DNA of 64,000 nt. Origin: Aplectana chamaeleonis. Lineage: Eukaryota; Nematoda; Chromadorea; Rhabditida; Cosmocercidae. This document shows positions 1 through 9,472 of the stretch, in pieces; within the stretch, counting starts at the first letter, position 1, and the number at the start of each line of letters is the position of its first letter. Below the pieces are notes generated by a model, which was given only the letters and a program-made list of their open reading frames with translations, was not told the origin of the DNA and did not search any database. The position numbers and the translations under genes are program-made. The stretch spans positions 62,001 through 126,000 of the forward strand of contig JAPDOI010001446.1 in NCBI GenBank assembly GCA_029168955.1. The letters run 5' to 3'.

Positions 1-563
1 GAGAGCGCAAAGGACGATACACTGCGAGACGTCATGGATTTCGTTCGAGCAGATTCCTGGCCAACGAAGCCTTTCTCTGGAGTAGCAAGATATGCCACTC
101 TGCGGAGATCGCTCTCTCTTGAAAACGACTGCCTTTTCTTTGGTCCTCGCATTGTTATCCCGCTGTTACATCGTCGGCGTGTCTTAGAAGTCCTACATGA
201 AGGACACCCCGGCATCACAAGGATGAAAATGCTGGCTAGAGCATACGTGTATTGAACAAATATCTCAAAAGATATAGAAAACTGCGTACGCCGATGTCAA
301 AGCTGTCAAGAAGCCGCGAAAGCTCCATTCAAAGCAGAGCTATTCTCCTGGCCAATGGAAAAGGAACCATGGAATCGAACGCATATCGATTTTGCAGGAC
401 CTCTGAATGGGAAATGTATCTCGTCGTGGACGATGCGTTTTCAAAATGGCCTGAAATCATCGAAATGCACTCAACGACTACTGCAGCCACAATTCGACAA
501 CTTACCCGACTCTTCGCTCAATTCTATAGCCCGGCGACACTGGTGTCGGATAATGGAAGTTAA
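1..563 (+). pseudogene. Ty3/gypsy-type integrase fragment, broken
   Basis: This is part of a retrotransposon integrase, the enzyme that joins element cDNA to host DNA. From about 34 the frame reads an HHCC-type zinc-binding region: HEGHPG near 210-227, then CQSCQ near 297-311. HIDFAG near 379-396 holds the first catalytic Asp, and SDNG near 547-558 the second. The Glu of the D,D-35-E triad is missing because LINE sequence starts right after. The reading frame is broken three times: a TGA at 253-255 inside the zinc-binding region, a frame change near 405-415, and a TAA at 561-563 just after SDNG. The upstream part of the element lies outside the window. The family assignment rests on the order of motifs. 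A BEL/Pao-type integrase is the alternative. Confidence 0.8.
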
Positions 564-2215
564 TTCACTTCAAAGTCTCTCAAATCAAATCTTTTAGCTG
601 ATGAATTCTACAAAGTCTATTCATCAGATGATGGAGCATTACCTCCGCTTAACCCAAAAATTTGCAATCGAATGGATACCGTTCCCTGGTTCCAAGAAAG
701 TGAAATCTTCGACGTAATTCGTAGCTGGAAGACGTCTTATTCTACGACACCTGATTTTATCCCTTTGCTCTTTGTTAAAAATGTAGCTCACGTTATTGCA
801 AAACCTTTGGCGTACATCTACAACCAGTCGCTCATGTTTTCTGTTCTCCCTGATAAATGGAAACATTCTTTTGTAACACCTCTCCTGAAAAAGGAGCCGG
901 CTTCGGAGCCATCTCACTACCGGCCGGTTAGTGTGACATCTCTATTTTGCAGGATATTTGAGAAGATCATAAAAAAGCCTATTGTGGAGCATATTGAAAA
1001 AAATCTTTTGATTCCTGAATCTCAGCATGGTTTTGTGAAAGGGAGGTCGGTAGATACTAATTTGTTGGAATGCTTGGAAGATTGGACTAGTCTGCTTGAC
1101 AAGAAGAAATGTTGTGACGTAGTCTTCTTTGACTTTTTAAAGGCTTTTGATAGGGTCAGTCATAGAAAACTGATCCATAAAATTAATCTGCTTGGTCTAC
1201 ATCCACTTTTGCAGCAATGGTTGTGTGAATATCTGACTGGTAGGACCTTCCAAGTAAAGGTGAAAGACGCGATGTCATCAGTTAAGAACGTACTGAGTGG
1301 GGTTCCGCAAGGAGGTGTTCTATCCCCGTTCTATTCACAATTTATACAGCCGATATTCCCCTTCGGCTCCAAAACTCTAAAATAAAATGTAAGCAGTTCG
1401 CGGATGATCTCAAAATATACTGTGAATTCATGGAGGATGACCCGTTTTGCCTTCAGAGAGCAATCGTCAGCATTGAGGAATGGTCAAAAACTTGGCAGTT
1501 GCCATTAGCTCCAGAGAAAACAAAATTTCTTAGAATTGGGAATTCCGTACCTATTCCAAACTATCAACTGCATGGTTCAATTATACCAATGGCGGACAAA
1601 ATAGTTGATCTAGGTTTCCATTATGATAGTAAGTTAGATTTTTCAGAACACTATAGAGTGATTAGCAGAAGGGCCTTAAACAAGACTTATCAAATTTTTA
1701 CGGGGTTATCCACAAAAAACAGATCCGTTTTATTGCAAGCCTATAAAACGTTTGTCAGGCCCATTGTAGAAAGTGGTACATCAGTATTTAATCCTCATAA
1801 GAAAAAAGATGAGGAGTTACTTGAGCGAGTTCAAAATAATTATACGAGAAAACTTGTAATTAGATACAACGGCTTCCTGCACTCTCGGGTACCGAATGCG
1901 GCAGTGAGGAATAAATTTTTTGGGCTCCATTCCTTGTCATCTAGAAGAAAATTTGCTGATGCTTGTTGGGTGTTCAAAATACTATCTGGTCAGCTCTCCA
2001 TACGCGCGTCAAAATTCTATAAACTCATTCCTTCGAAAACTAGAGGTACTTTCCTCAAAATTTGGTATTCTAAACCAAAATTAGGCATTAGGGCGCACTC
2101 ATTTACAGCTCGCGCTGGATCGACTTATTTAGCTCTGAAGAGTGACATCTCTCCATCCCTCAAAGGTTTTTGCTCCTTTAAACGAATAGCAAAAAAGATT
2201 CTTTTGAAGTTTTGA
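564..2215 (+). pseudogene. Non-LTR retrotransposon reverse transcriptase, frameshifted
   Basis: This is the 3' part of a LINE ORF2, whose product copies element RNA at a nicked target. In-frame LINE-like sequence begins at 564. RT blocks are visible in order: SHYRPVS near 915-935, QHGF near 1024, FFDFLKAFD near 1127-1153, VPQGGVLSP near 1302-1328, FADD near 1399-1410, a PEKTKFL block near 1512-1532 and LGF at the thumb near 1612. The frame changes once between VPQGGVLSP and FADD, near 1325-1330, consistent with a single-base indel. The second half (1430-2215) then runs open to a TGA. The C-terminal part (YKTFVRPIVESG, then FGLHSLSSRRKFAD) resembles CR1/L2/Jockey-group LINEs, but the exact clade is uncertain. 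The endonuclease domain is absent, so the copy is 5'-truncated. Confidence 0.88.
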
Positions 2216-2376
2216 GTTTTCCATCACTCTACGTTTGATTGTTCTCACATTGCAGATGACTCTGGTTCTACAAGAATTGTTAGAAAAAAATTAACTGATT
2301 TTGGTGTGTTTTATTGTTGACTTTTGATGTCTTTATCATGGCTTTCTCAAATAGTCGTAAATAAATCAATCAATTA
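564..2376 (+). mobile_element. 5'-truncated LINE insertion with short tandem 3' tail
   Basis: The element comprises the RT relic plus about 160 bp of 3' UTR, ending in AATAAATCAATCAAT at 2,360-2,374. That is a microsatellite-type tail of the kind seen in CR1/L2-like LINEs, not a poly(A) tail. The 5' junction falls immediately after the integrase SDNG motif, so the LINE truncates the gypsy integrase. The sequence after the tail does not resume integrase coding, so either the target was rearranged or the rest of the host element was lost. I see no clean target duplication. GTTAATTCA on the left and GTTAGTCAT on the right are only loosely similar. Confidence 0.7.
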
Positions 2377-2708
2377 TCGTTAGTCATTTTTGCAGGGGGC
2401 GTCCAACATGACTTGGACTCACTCGAAAATTTCTAATTGCCACTTTGGAAGAACCATGACTGCTGCAGACGCTGGGATAGAGGCGGCAACATCTGAAGGT
2501 AAGGTCGGTGCGTTTAATCTTATTTTTTTCATTTATTTATCTTGGTGGTGACAAATAAAGTGTATCCTAACGGGACTGCCAAGTGTGCGGTCGCGCGCGC
2601 CGCTCTCAGGCGAGTGTTCAGGCGGCGTAAAACGGCTGACTGCAGTTGTAATTATTCACGTCAGTCTTATTCTACTGCTGTATTCCCGTTCCGAGGTAAG
2701 TTGCTGAA
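2377..2708. other. Unassigned spacer
   Basis: No coding signal and no recognisable repeat. There is a CG-rich patch (GTCGCGCGCGCCG) near 2,590-2,605. The last 9 bases are the left target duplication of the next element. Confidence 0.5.
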
Positions 2709-2741
2709 ATAAGAACGTAAAGGTCAACCGAACATTGCTCA

Positions 2742-2986
2742 ACACGACGCGGTCGCGTCACGGCTCTCGTAATCAAAATTGATCATAACCAATTGATGAA
2801 GGGTAGGCTATAAAAGAAGTGGAGAGCGGTGTGTCTTCACTCATATACCGTCCTTCTCAAGGAGTCAGCAGTTGAGGATCTGCCTGGACTAGGAAGTAGG
2901 AAAACAGCACCACCGGTGGTCAAGATAGAACAAAATCGGATTGAAAACTTAGAAAATTATAGAGCCGTGACGCGACCGCGTCGTGT
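2742..2986. repeat. 26-bp perfect inverted repeat nested in the MULE-like element
   Basis: The arms at 2,742-2,767 and 2,961-2,986 are perfect reverse complements containing ACGCGGTCGCGTCACGG. They enclose 193 bp that include a TATA box. This may be a nested MITE or an internal foldback. No flanking duplication was recognised. Confidence 0.7.
2809..2840 (+). promoter_or_regulatory. Candidate Pol II core promoter (TATA plus initiator-like)
   Basis: TATAAAA lies at 2,809-2,815 and an initiator-like TTCACTC has its A at 2,839, which is 30 bp from the first T of the TATA box. That spacing fits an animal TATA promoter. It sits within a non-autonomous transposon, so it may be a leftover LTR or element promoter. 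There is no evidence of a transcript in the sequence. Confidence 0.35.
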
Positions 2987-3427
2987 CAACCCAGGATCAA
3001 GCGGGGCGTTGCGTAATTTTTTGAAATCGGAGCGACCCCCCCCCCACCTTCACCATCATCAATTTTTTTTTAATCCAAAATTTTGCAACCCCCCTCCCCC
3101 CCCCCGAGGCGCGAATTCAGCGCTGTTTATATTTGATAACTAAAGTCGTCAGACGCCGAAAATTCGTTCAGTACGAGGGCTCAAGCGTCTAAAAGCTGAG
3201 AAATGCTATGATCTTTCCTTTTGGTGGCCAAAAATATCGAGAATTCTTGGGATATCTTCCCCAAATTTTCGTTTTTTTTTTCGAAATTTTTGCGATCCCC
3301 TTAACCTTCATTTTAGAGCCAAAACTTTTGCGACCCCTCCCCCATCCCCCGTTGCAGAATTTCGCAACCCCGCCTGACCCTGTGTCAACCAATGTTCGGT
3401 AGGCCTTTACGTTCTTATGTTGCTGAA

Positions 3428-3749
3428 TTAGTTGCCGGTTTGATGGGTATTTGTGTCTTTTTCTAAACCAGATAGGGAGCCTAGACGTTTTGGCTCTATC
3501 CTAAACGGGGGGGGGCACCCAAGATTGGCTCATAGAAATAAATAAAAACTCTGAAGAAAGATGCTTGATACTGCTATTTGTTGTCGCTATGAAAACAGTA
3601 CAGAAATACTTCGATAAAAAAATTTTCAGTCGGTGGTTCATTTGATTTCTCTCTTTGATCCTGAGTGGCCCGCCCCCGTCTAGGATAGTACCGACGTTTT
3701 GAGGGAAAATAAGCTAACTTTTTTCCTTTTCAGCTTTTATCGAGGGCCC
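3428..3749. other. Unassigned spacer
   Basis: No coding signal. It contains a G homopolymer run near 3,507-3,515 and otherwise ordinary AT-leaning sequence. Confidence 0.4.
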
Positions 3750-3960
3750 GATAAGAGTCTCGCAGCTGAAAGGCGCTGCAGCTTGCACGATCGATTCTCC
3801 TCCATTGTTATACTCTGTCCCAAATGAATTTGCAAGCGGAGAGTCTAAAGAAGCAGCGCTTCCTCTGCGTCTCAGACGTTTTTGGATTACTCTGGCAAAC
3901 GGGGCAGCAGGAAGGAGGGCGCAGGGCAGGTTCACGTTTCGGGCCCCACCCTTGATAGTC
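3750..3960 (+). repeat. Dispersed repeat copy A (carries the empty site)
   Basis: This stretch is the diverged reverse complement of the sequence flanking the 6,611-7,177 element. Segment 3,752-3,887 matches 7,178-7,285 and segment 3,888-3,925 matches 6,565-6,610. Shared landmarks are ACTCTGTCCCAAA (3,811), AGACGTTTTTGGATTAC (3,874) and CAAACGGGG. The repeat family itself is unidentified. It matters because it preserves the uninterrupted TA target, at 3,888-3,889. Confidence 0.7.
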
Positions 3961-4210
3961 GAAAAGGGGCGTGTTTGGGGCGGAGCCTCCGTCCGTGCCC
4001 CGTCCGTTCAAAGCAGTACACTTCAGGGAAAATCAACCACTTCAGTCCGAGGGGGAAGGCAGGTGGCTAGCCTTGCACGGGCGGTGACCGGCCTTGCTAG
4101 GGCTGCTTGTCCATCCTGACACTACGTTCTTACTGCCGCAAATTTTCATATTCACCCTTCATCCTGCTCTAATACGCCCTTGCAAGCGATTTACCCAGCA
4201 CCCGTACTGC
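3961..4210. other. GC-rich unassigned spacer
   Basis: A locally GC-rich stretch with overlapping short open frames and no conserved motif. I read it as noncoding repeat-derived sequence. Confidence 0.35.
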
Positions 4211-4340
4211 TCAAAAATTCTTTTTAGCGGTCTCACCCAAGACCAGGTTGTATTAGAGCGGCCTTTTGAATTTGCCGTAAATCCAAAATCGCTCCATTAC
4301 AACCTGGCTCCTGAGTGAGCCCGCTAAAGAATTCTGGAGC
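4211..4340. mobile_element. Short MITE with about 45-bp inverted repeats
   Basis: The arms 4,213-4,260 and 4,290-4,338 are imperfect reverse complements that share TTTAGCGG, CTCAC and CCAGGTTGTA. They leave a loop of about 30 bp. No clear target duplication is visible. It is a hairpin-forming non-autonomous element of unknown superfamily. Confidence 0.65.
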
Positions 4341-4787
4341 GACACATAATAAAAACTACAAGTATTAACAAATGCAAATTTATTTCTCGGAATTATACAA
4401 TAAAGGTTTAACGTGTAATAAAAAATCCTTTGAAGGCACTTCATGATGATGTAATGTTTGAGATGCGAAAAGAAAACCGTGCTACGGCAAACGCAATCAA
4501 GACTATAGACTATGTCAGAACACTACAACACAATAAATGCATGACGACCACAAAGTTCACAAAGTCTAAAAGAGTTAGTTGCAATGTACATGAGATTGGT
4601 TCAGAGGTAACCGGGTTCGGAATGATGAGCAGATAAAGAGATATGAAAGTACGGAATGACTCTGGAATAAAAGTGAGATAAATTGAATTTAAAGCATCTT
4701 CATCGAACCGTAGGCAGAGTAACGGGGGCAGAACAAGAAAAACAAAAGTCAAAAGCATATAAAACGCAAAAAATACAGAAAACTCTC
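4341..4787. other. AT-rich spacer, no gene seen
   Basis: AT-rich sequence with only short overlapping frames (fewer than 90 codons) and no conserved motif. Confidence 0.4.
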
Positions 4788-5031
4788 AGAAAATTTCGTG
4801 AAAGCTACTTGTGGTAAGCAGTAAGTAACTTGAACGTCTCAAGTTACTTACTCATAGCATAAAAGTCACATACACAATGTGGTAAGCAAGTTACCCGAGG
4901 CGACCCTGTGAAAGTTCCCCCCGGGTAAGTTACTCACTACATGGTGTATGTGACTTTTCTGCTATGAGTAAGTAACTTGAGACGTTCAAGTTACTTACTG
5001 CTTACCACAAGTAGTTTTCCCGAAATTTTCT
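4788..5031. mobile_element. Near-perfect 244-bp palindromic foldback element
   Basis: The two halves (4,788-4,905 and 4,918-5,031) are reverse complements along almost their full length. Termini are AGAAAATTTCG and CGAAATTTTCT. Each half holds its own internal palindrome, GTAAGTAACTTGA facing TCAAGTTACTTAC, so the element can fold as one long hairpin or as paired smaller ones. The inter-arm spacer is only about 12 bp. No target duplication is recognisable, so it is a foldback/MITE of unknown superfamily. Confidence 0.8.
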
Positions 5032-5202
5032 AAGCTCGACGTCCGATCGCCAGGACTCTAAGTCGGGTTTCCGATGACTCCCCCGACGACAAGGCAAGAT
5101 GGCGGCGCGTCCACATCGTTGATCACACGTTTCTAAAAACACTATCACATAGAACAGTCTAAAACCAATTACTTAAGAAGATATTTGAGATAAAACTCAC
5201 CT

Positions 5203-5343
5203 TCATTGGGACAAGCGCTCCATCTCTTTCCACGTACAAACGGACATCAGATCCTCCACGATCTTAACATCCAACACCTCTCCAGCCGGCATCAGTCTGC
5301 AGAAAAGCATTCTGGAAATAGTCGATGACAAGCTCGCAATCAT
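5203..5343 (-). CDS. Possible small ORF or terminal exon (46 codons)
   Basis: On the minus strand an ATG at 5,343-5,341 opens 46 codons to a TGA at 5,205-5,203. The residue mix is ordinary for a protein (it includes PAGEVLDVKIVEDL and CTWKEMERLSQ) rather than low-complexity. The stop is followed almost at once by AAG|GTGAGT (5,203-5,195), which looks like a splice donor. That makes it possible that this is an exon rather than a free-standing ORF. I do not recognise a family, and a chance frame is quite possible. It lies between two transposon-like elements. Confidence 0.2.
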   Translation of the reverse strand: MIASLSSTISRMLFCRLMPAGEVLDVKIVEDLMSVCTWKEMERLSQ

Positions 5344-5448
5344 GGCAGTTTCCAGACATGAGAAATGGAAATGCGGTGTAACACGATAAAACTCCAGAAG
5401 TTACGAAAACGGAGTTAAACATTAAACAACATTTCTGAACAGTGCATG

Positions 5449-5711
5449 TAAGGTCTGCCAGAATGATAAGATCCGCCCAAGCGGTCGGCGTGCGTGTTGA
5501 ACGGTCTTCACGTAGCCTTTTTTGGAAGAGTCTTGTAGGGGCTGCAAGCAGCTGACAGGGATATTACTCCTTCTTCGTGTAATATTCGTGTTAGTCGATT
5601 CACATGTCCAACAAATGCCCTCTCGACTCATGTCCAACAAATGCCCTCTCGACTCCCGTTCGACACGCACGCCGACCGCCTGGGCGGGCACTCTCATTCA
5701 GACAGACTTTA
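5449..5711. mobile_element. MITE with imperfect inverted repeats
   Basis: The arms 5,449-5,504 and 5,656-5,711 are reverse complements. The best-conserved core is GGCGGTCGGCGTGCGTG-like at 5,480-5,497 on the left and its complement at 5,666-5,683. The outermost bases are TAAGGTCTG and CAGACTTTA. The interior contains a 26-bp tandem duplication. No target duplication is evident. Confidence 0.6.
5603..5654 (+). repeat. 26-bp tandem duplication (2 copies)
   Basis: Two identical 26-bp units at 5,603-5,628 and 5,629-5,654, each starting CATGTCCAACAAATGCC. They lie inside the MITE above. Confidence 0.9.
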
Positions 5712-6499
5712 ATTCACAACATTTTTCGAAATTTCCTCATTCAGACATTCACAAAATTTTTGAAATTCCGAAATAATTGGCAAACGATTATGAGAATTTT
5801 AATGAGTGGGAAATATCTTCAGTAGATCTACGAATTGAACATGAATGGTTTGATTTCCTCTCATTTATTATCCAGTTTCTTATGTACATTTTTCGCATTG
5901 ATCCGTTTCCACTCCATAAAACCCTATTTATGCAACACCAAACATTTCAAACTCATGTAAACCCGGATGAAGAGATCAACGAGCAGAAAACAGCAAATCA
6001 GGAGTGAGAATTCAATTTTTTAGCGGCAAAATATCTTCAAAATGTTCACAAGCTGGGAAAACGAATTCAAAAAAAAAGGATGTGAAAAATTTTTCATGCT
6101 GCAAACGGATTTTCTGAGAAAGACTTCTTAAAATCGTAAACCGTAACCGTGAGAGTTCAAAATGGCGTAGCCCTGACGTTTTTATAGCGCTTGACTGCGG
6201 AGGAGATGAAGAGAGGCACATATATTTAGAAATCTAGCGAAAATTCATCTAAATTAAAAATATTTATGAAAAAAAGCGGCCGGAAGCCGTCTGGTTGAAT
6301 TCTGACCGATCGATGCTGTCGACAGGTCGATTGCGCGGAGCGGCATTTGAATTCGACCAATAGCAGACGAGGAGGGTGGAGCGTTTGCGTCGACTCTCGC
6401 GCTGCAGGTCAAAGGGCGGACATCTCCGAGCTCGCTCGCAGGACCGAGGGCGGATACCTGTCCCCGCCCAGTCTCCGCCCACTTCCGCAGCTGACCAAT
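5712..6499. other. Unassigned spacer
   Basis: AT-rich to about 6,260, then more GC-rich. Only short shadow frames occur, with no domain motif. Confidence 0.4.
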
Positions 6500-6610
6500 C
6501 AGAATTTTCACGGCAGCTAGCCCGCCGCTCTAGCCTTGCTGCTGAACCTTCGGAGGGGTGGAATTAGAGGCGGACCTACCGCCCTTGCTGCCACCCCGTT
6601 TGCTAGAGTA

Positions 6611-7177
6611 CGGCAAGGCAGAAAAAATGCATCGCGTACTCAAATCACGTATGCGGCCCGGCATCGGTATTACGGTTATTCAAAAGCAGAATTCATCGTG
6701 CCCTCCGAGCTGATATCCATTCCCTGAAATTTAGTATCCTCTGGTTCCGGGCCTGATTTAGTGTGTGCAATTGCGGACTTGCGTCGTGGGGGCGCGACGC
6801 ATCGCTTTCGGTCGAGCTTCCGCGCCCGCCCCTCATCAGCTGATTATGCTGGATTTTCCTTGACTTTCCCTGCTTTTTTCTTGATTTTCACTTTTTTCTC
6901 AGCTCGTACGAAAGCGATGCGTCGCGCCCCCACGACGCAAGTCCCCAATAGCACACACTAAATCAGGCCCGGAACCAGAGGGTACCTGCCACGTAAAGAA
7001 GAGTATCAGCATCAAAAGTGAGTATCACGAGCATTTTGAGCGAAGATAACGCAAAAGAATAATGGAGCATGCGGAAAAGAGACATGAGCGCGTGAAAAAA
7101 TCGATGAATTCTGTTTTGGATTAAGGCAAAACAGAAGCTGTGTCGCGCACGTGATTTGCGTAAGCTGCGTCTTACCG
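6611..7177. mobile_element. TA-target DNA transposon, confirmed by paralogous empty site
   Basis: The termini are inverted repeats: CGGCAAGGCAG at 6,611 and the complement of CGGTAAGACGCAG ending at 7,177. The similarity continues inward past AAATCACGT. TA flanks both ends (6,609-6,610 and 7,178-7,179), while copy A of the host repeat has a single TA at 3,888-3,889. The insertion boundary is therefore supported by an intact paralogue, not only by repeats. It is non-autonomous, with no transposase frame. A TA target fits Tc1/mariner-type or other TA-specific families. It carries a second MITE inside. Confidence 0.78.
6737..6982. mobile_element. Nested MITE with about 73-bp terminal inverted repeats
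   Basis: The arms 6,737-6,808 and 6,911-6,982 are nearly perfect reverse complements, starting CCTCTGGTTCCGGGCC and containing TGCGTCGTGGGGGCGCG. TA (or GTA) flanks both ends at 6,735-6,736 and 6,983-6,984. The short duplication suggests a TA-targeting family, but this is uncertain. It is inserted inside the 6,611-7,177 element, so it is younger than that element. Confidence 0.75.
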
Positions 7178-7285
7178 TAATCTAAAAACGTCAGAGACGC
7201 AGACGGAGTGGTGCTTCTTCAGAGTCCCTCTTGTCAACTCGTTTGGGACAGAGTAAAGTTGCCAAGTCTTTCAGCGGCGGGACTC

Positions 7286-8669
7286 TTTTTGAGCCTCTAT
7301 GAGTCCCTCACTCTGTTGGCATGTGGACGTGTGGCTTTGAAGTGAATTGACTCTTAAGAGGAAGTTTTTTTGCCTTTCAACTTCATATTTCCAAATTATG
7401 AGGCGTTTCTTGTAATGGAGTTTCAAATTGGAATCGAGACTAGTCCCTACTTTATAGTACTCATTCGAACTTCAGTTGTTTTGATAAACGGCTGAGTCAA
7501 ATTTCTCACCTAATTTCGCCAACGCTTGTTTGCGAAATACATCCCTCGACCCTAGTTTTCCGCTTTCTAGGCGACCTTTGAAAATCTACGATTCTCTTCG
7601 AAGGCTCAATAAGCTTTCTGGACTGATGTTGCGAAAATTCCGATAGTATAAGATCCCCTTGCCCAATTCTTGATACCTTCGAGGCGGCCTTTGATATTAG
7701 TTTCCTTCTGAATCCGAATTCTTAAACGGTTCTCTTTAGCACGGCCGCGATAGTTACTACCGTTGGCGACAAAACATTGAATTATGTGCTCCTGGCCAAT
7801 ATCCAGTCGCTGACGCCTTCTTTTCAGTTGAGCGTTGAGCGGCAAAGATAGTACATAAATAATCGATAAACCGGCTTCTAATTGAACATTTTGCCATGGA
7901 ACATAGTAGAATAAAGTGATTAATCAGTCAGCGGGTTTCAGCCTTCTAAACACTCACCCGAGGGCGGCGCACGCTCGATACGCACGCCGACGCACTGATA
8001 CCTTCCATTACTTGTCCATTAGCTTTGAGTGGCCCTGTAGCTTTGATGCTGGTTTTCTTCCTTGTATCTAAGTGTGGTTATTCATCATTCAGGCTCAGAA
8101 GTTGCCTGAATGCACGATATTCGGAACTCGTGGAACCCATTGGCAACGACTGATTGGCACATGAGTCCTCGCTCCGTTCGAGTTAAGAAGGTTAGTGAAT
8201 TTTTTTTTCTTGCGATTTTTTTTCTGTTTGTGTGTGCACGTTCTCTACCCGAAATTTCTATTTGGCCTGAAGAGATGCGCGTTGTGCCTGCAGCGTTTGT
8301 CACACACAAATCAAGGTAAATCGTAGCGGTGTGATCAGTTTATGTGAGGTGCACATTCCTTCCTCCAGCTCTACAATTTCTGCGCCCCACTCCCTCCAGT
8401 TTGGATTTTAGTGCGGCCCGATTCGAGCGTGATCTACAACGAAAAATACCGATATTGGTGATTCGACAAATACTTTTTCGGACTAGTTTTGAATTCTTTC
8501 TCTAAAATATAACTTCACTCTATTTATTTTCAGGTGCTTTTGTGCCGCGGCATGGGAAAATGGGAATGGCCAAGTACGGTGCCTAAGTGCCCCCCCCCCT
8601 CTTGCTGCGACAGCGCCTATTTTCACAACCTTCTCTACCGTTTTCCTTCTGTCCGGTCGAGGGCAAAAT
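7286..8669. other. Unassigned 1.4-kb spacer
   Basis: No domain or conserved motif on either strand. The longest frames are below 80 codons. A 10-base C run occurs at 8,590-8,599. Confidence 0.4.
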
Positions 8670-9121
8670 TGTATTAGGTTAAAGAGAAAATTTCCCGCAA
8701 CTTGAGTTTGACGATTTTTAAACCGTTCAGCGTTGGTCCTTCGGCCAAGTGCGATATGTCGATCGAAATCACAAATTCCTTTCTATCTAGCGCTGCCTCT
8801 CCCTGGCCCAAGCTCTGCTTATTTGCGAAATATATGCTATGAGTCAGTGGTGATCTTCGGTACTGAGGATCTTTGAGTGCTTCAATTTTTTGGTAAACCA
8901 CCAAACCTGCAAGAGTTGATAGGATATTTGAGCCAACATTGAAATTAATGATACAGTTTGCAAGTGTTTTCTGGTTTATACGAGAAGTTCTGGCCTCGAA
9001 GCTTCAATGTTAAGCATAACGACCAAGTTCCCATTCTCTAGTATTTTCTTCAATTATCCATCGATTTTTTGAAATTTCCATTTTCGCCATTTTTATTGAT
9101 TTTTGAAAAAAAAACAATAAG

Positions 9122-9472
9122 TTGGGCCATTGTTATACCCTACGACAGACCTGTCGCGGTCGCAGAACACCGCGACGTCGCTGTCGCCGAGGGCTAAGAA
9201 GCACCCAGCAGGGAACTGGATTTGGTTCGGTCGCTGTCGCTGACACCCGTCGCAGTGCACTGCACTGCGACGGGCACCCGCGACAGCGACCGATTATCGC
9301 ACGGTTTCCATATTTCAGGCATAACATCCCTTTTCGAGCCAGCCACCGCGACAGGTGCTGTAAACTGTTCTTGTGACGGCATTTTTCTTACGTGTGAAGC
9401 TGGTCCCGGCACCATACGTAACAGTTTTCAGCACCTGCGCGGTCGCAAACTTTTGGTATAACAATAGCCCAA
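9122..9472. mobile_element. MITE with TTGGGC termini and an internal hairpin
   Basis: The terminal inverted repeats 9,122-9,139 (TTGGGCCATTGTTATACC) and 9,455-9,472 match at all but one position. Subterminal CGCGGTCGCA motifs recur near each end. At the centre lies a strong 65-bp hairpin, 9,228-9,292. No clean target duplication was found. The element occupies the loop of the surrounding long inverted repeat. Confidence 0.75.
9228..9292. repeat. 65-bp GC-rich hairpin
   Basis: CGGTCGCTGTCGC at 9,228-9,240 pairs with GCGACAGCGACCG at 9,280-9,292. The inner CCCGTCGCAGTGCA pairs with TGCACTGCGACGGG around the centre. There are a few mismatches near the middle of the arms. Confidence 0.8.

Larger units (their letters stand above)
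2709..3418. mobile_element. MULE-like non-autonomous DNA transposon with 9-bp TSD
   Basis: The ends are 29-bp terminal inverted repeats: 2,709-2,737 begins ATAAGAACGTAAAGG and 3,390-3,418 is its near-exact reverse complement. Directly outside lie identical 9-bp direct repeats, GTTGCTGAA, at 2,700-2,708 and 3,419-3,427. A 9-bp target duplication is characteristic of Mutator-like elements, but the family call is inference because no transposase is present. The 710-bp interior contains a second perfect 26-bp inverted repeat (2,742-2,767 with 2,961-2,986), a TATA box, and C-rich stretches at 3,037-3,045 and 3,090-3,105. A 104-codon GTG-initiated frame inside it shows no protein-like features. Confidence 0.8.
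6500..7285 (-). repeat. Dispersed repeat copy B, split by an insertion
   Basis: This is the inverted relative of copy A at 3,750-3,960. The left part (about 6,500-6,610) and right part (7,178-7,285) become contiguous with copy A once the 6,611-7,177 element is removed. Confidence 0.65.

Noticed and set aside
2829..3143. 104-codon frame in the MULE-like element
   Set aside because: GTG start, low-complexity proline/histidine tail produced by homopolymer runs, and crossed by an inverted repeat.
5090..5125. AAGATGGCGGC near 5,096 as a YY1-type promoter or gene start
   Set aside because: A single motif; the frame opened by its ATG closes after seven codons and no downstream exon could be supported.
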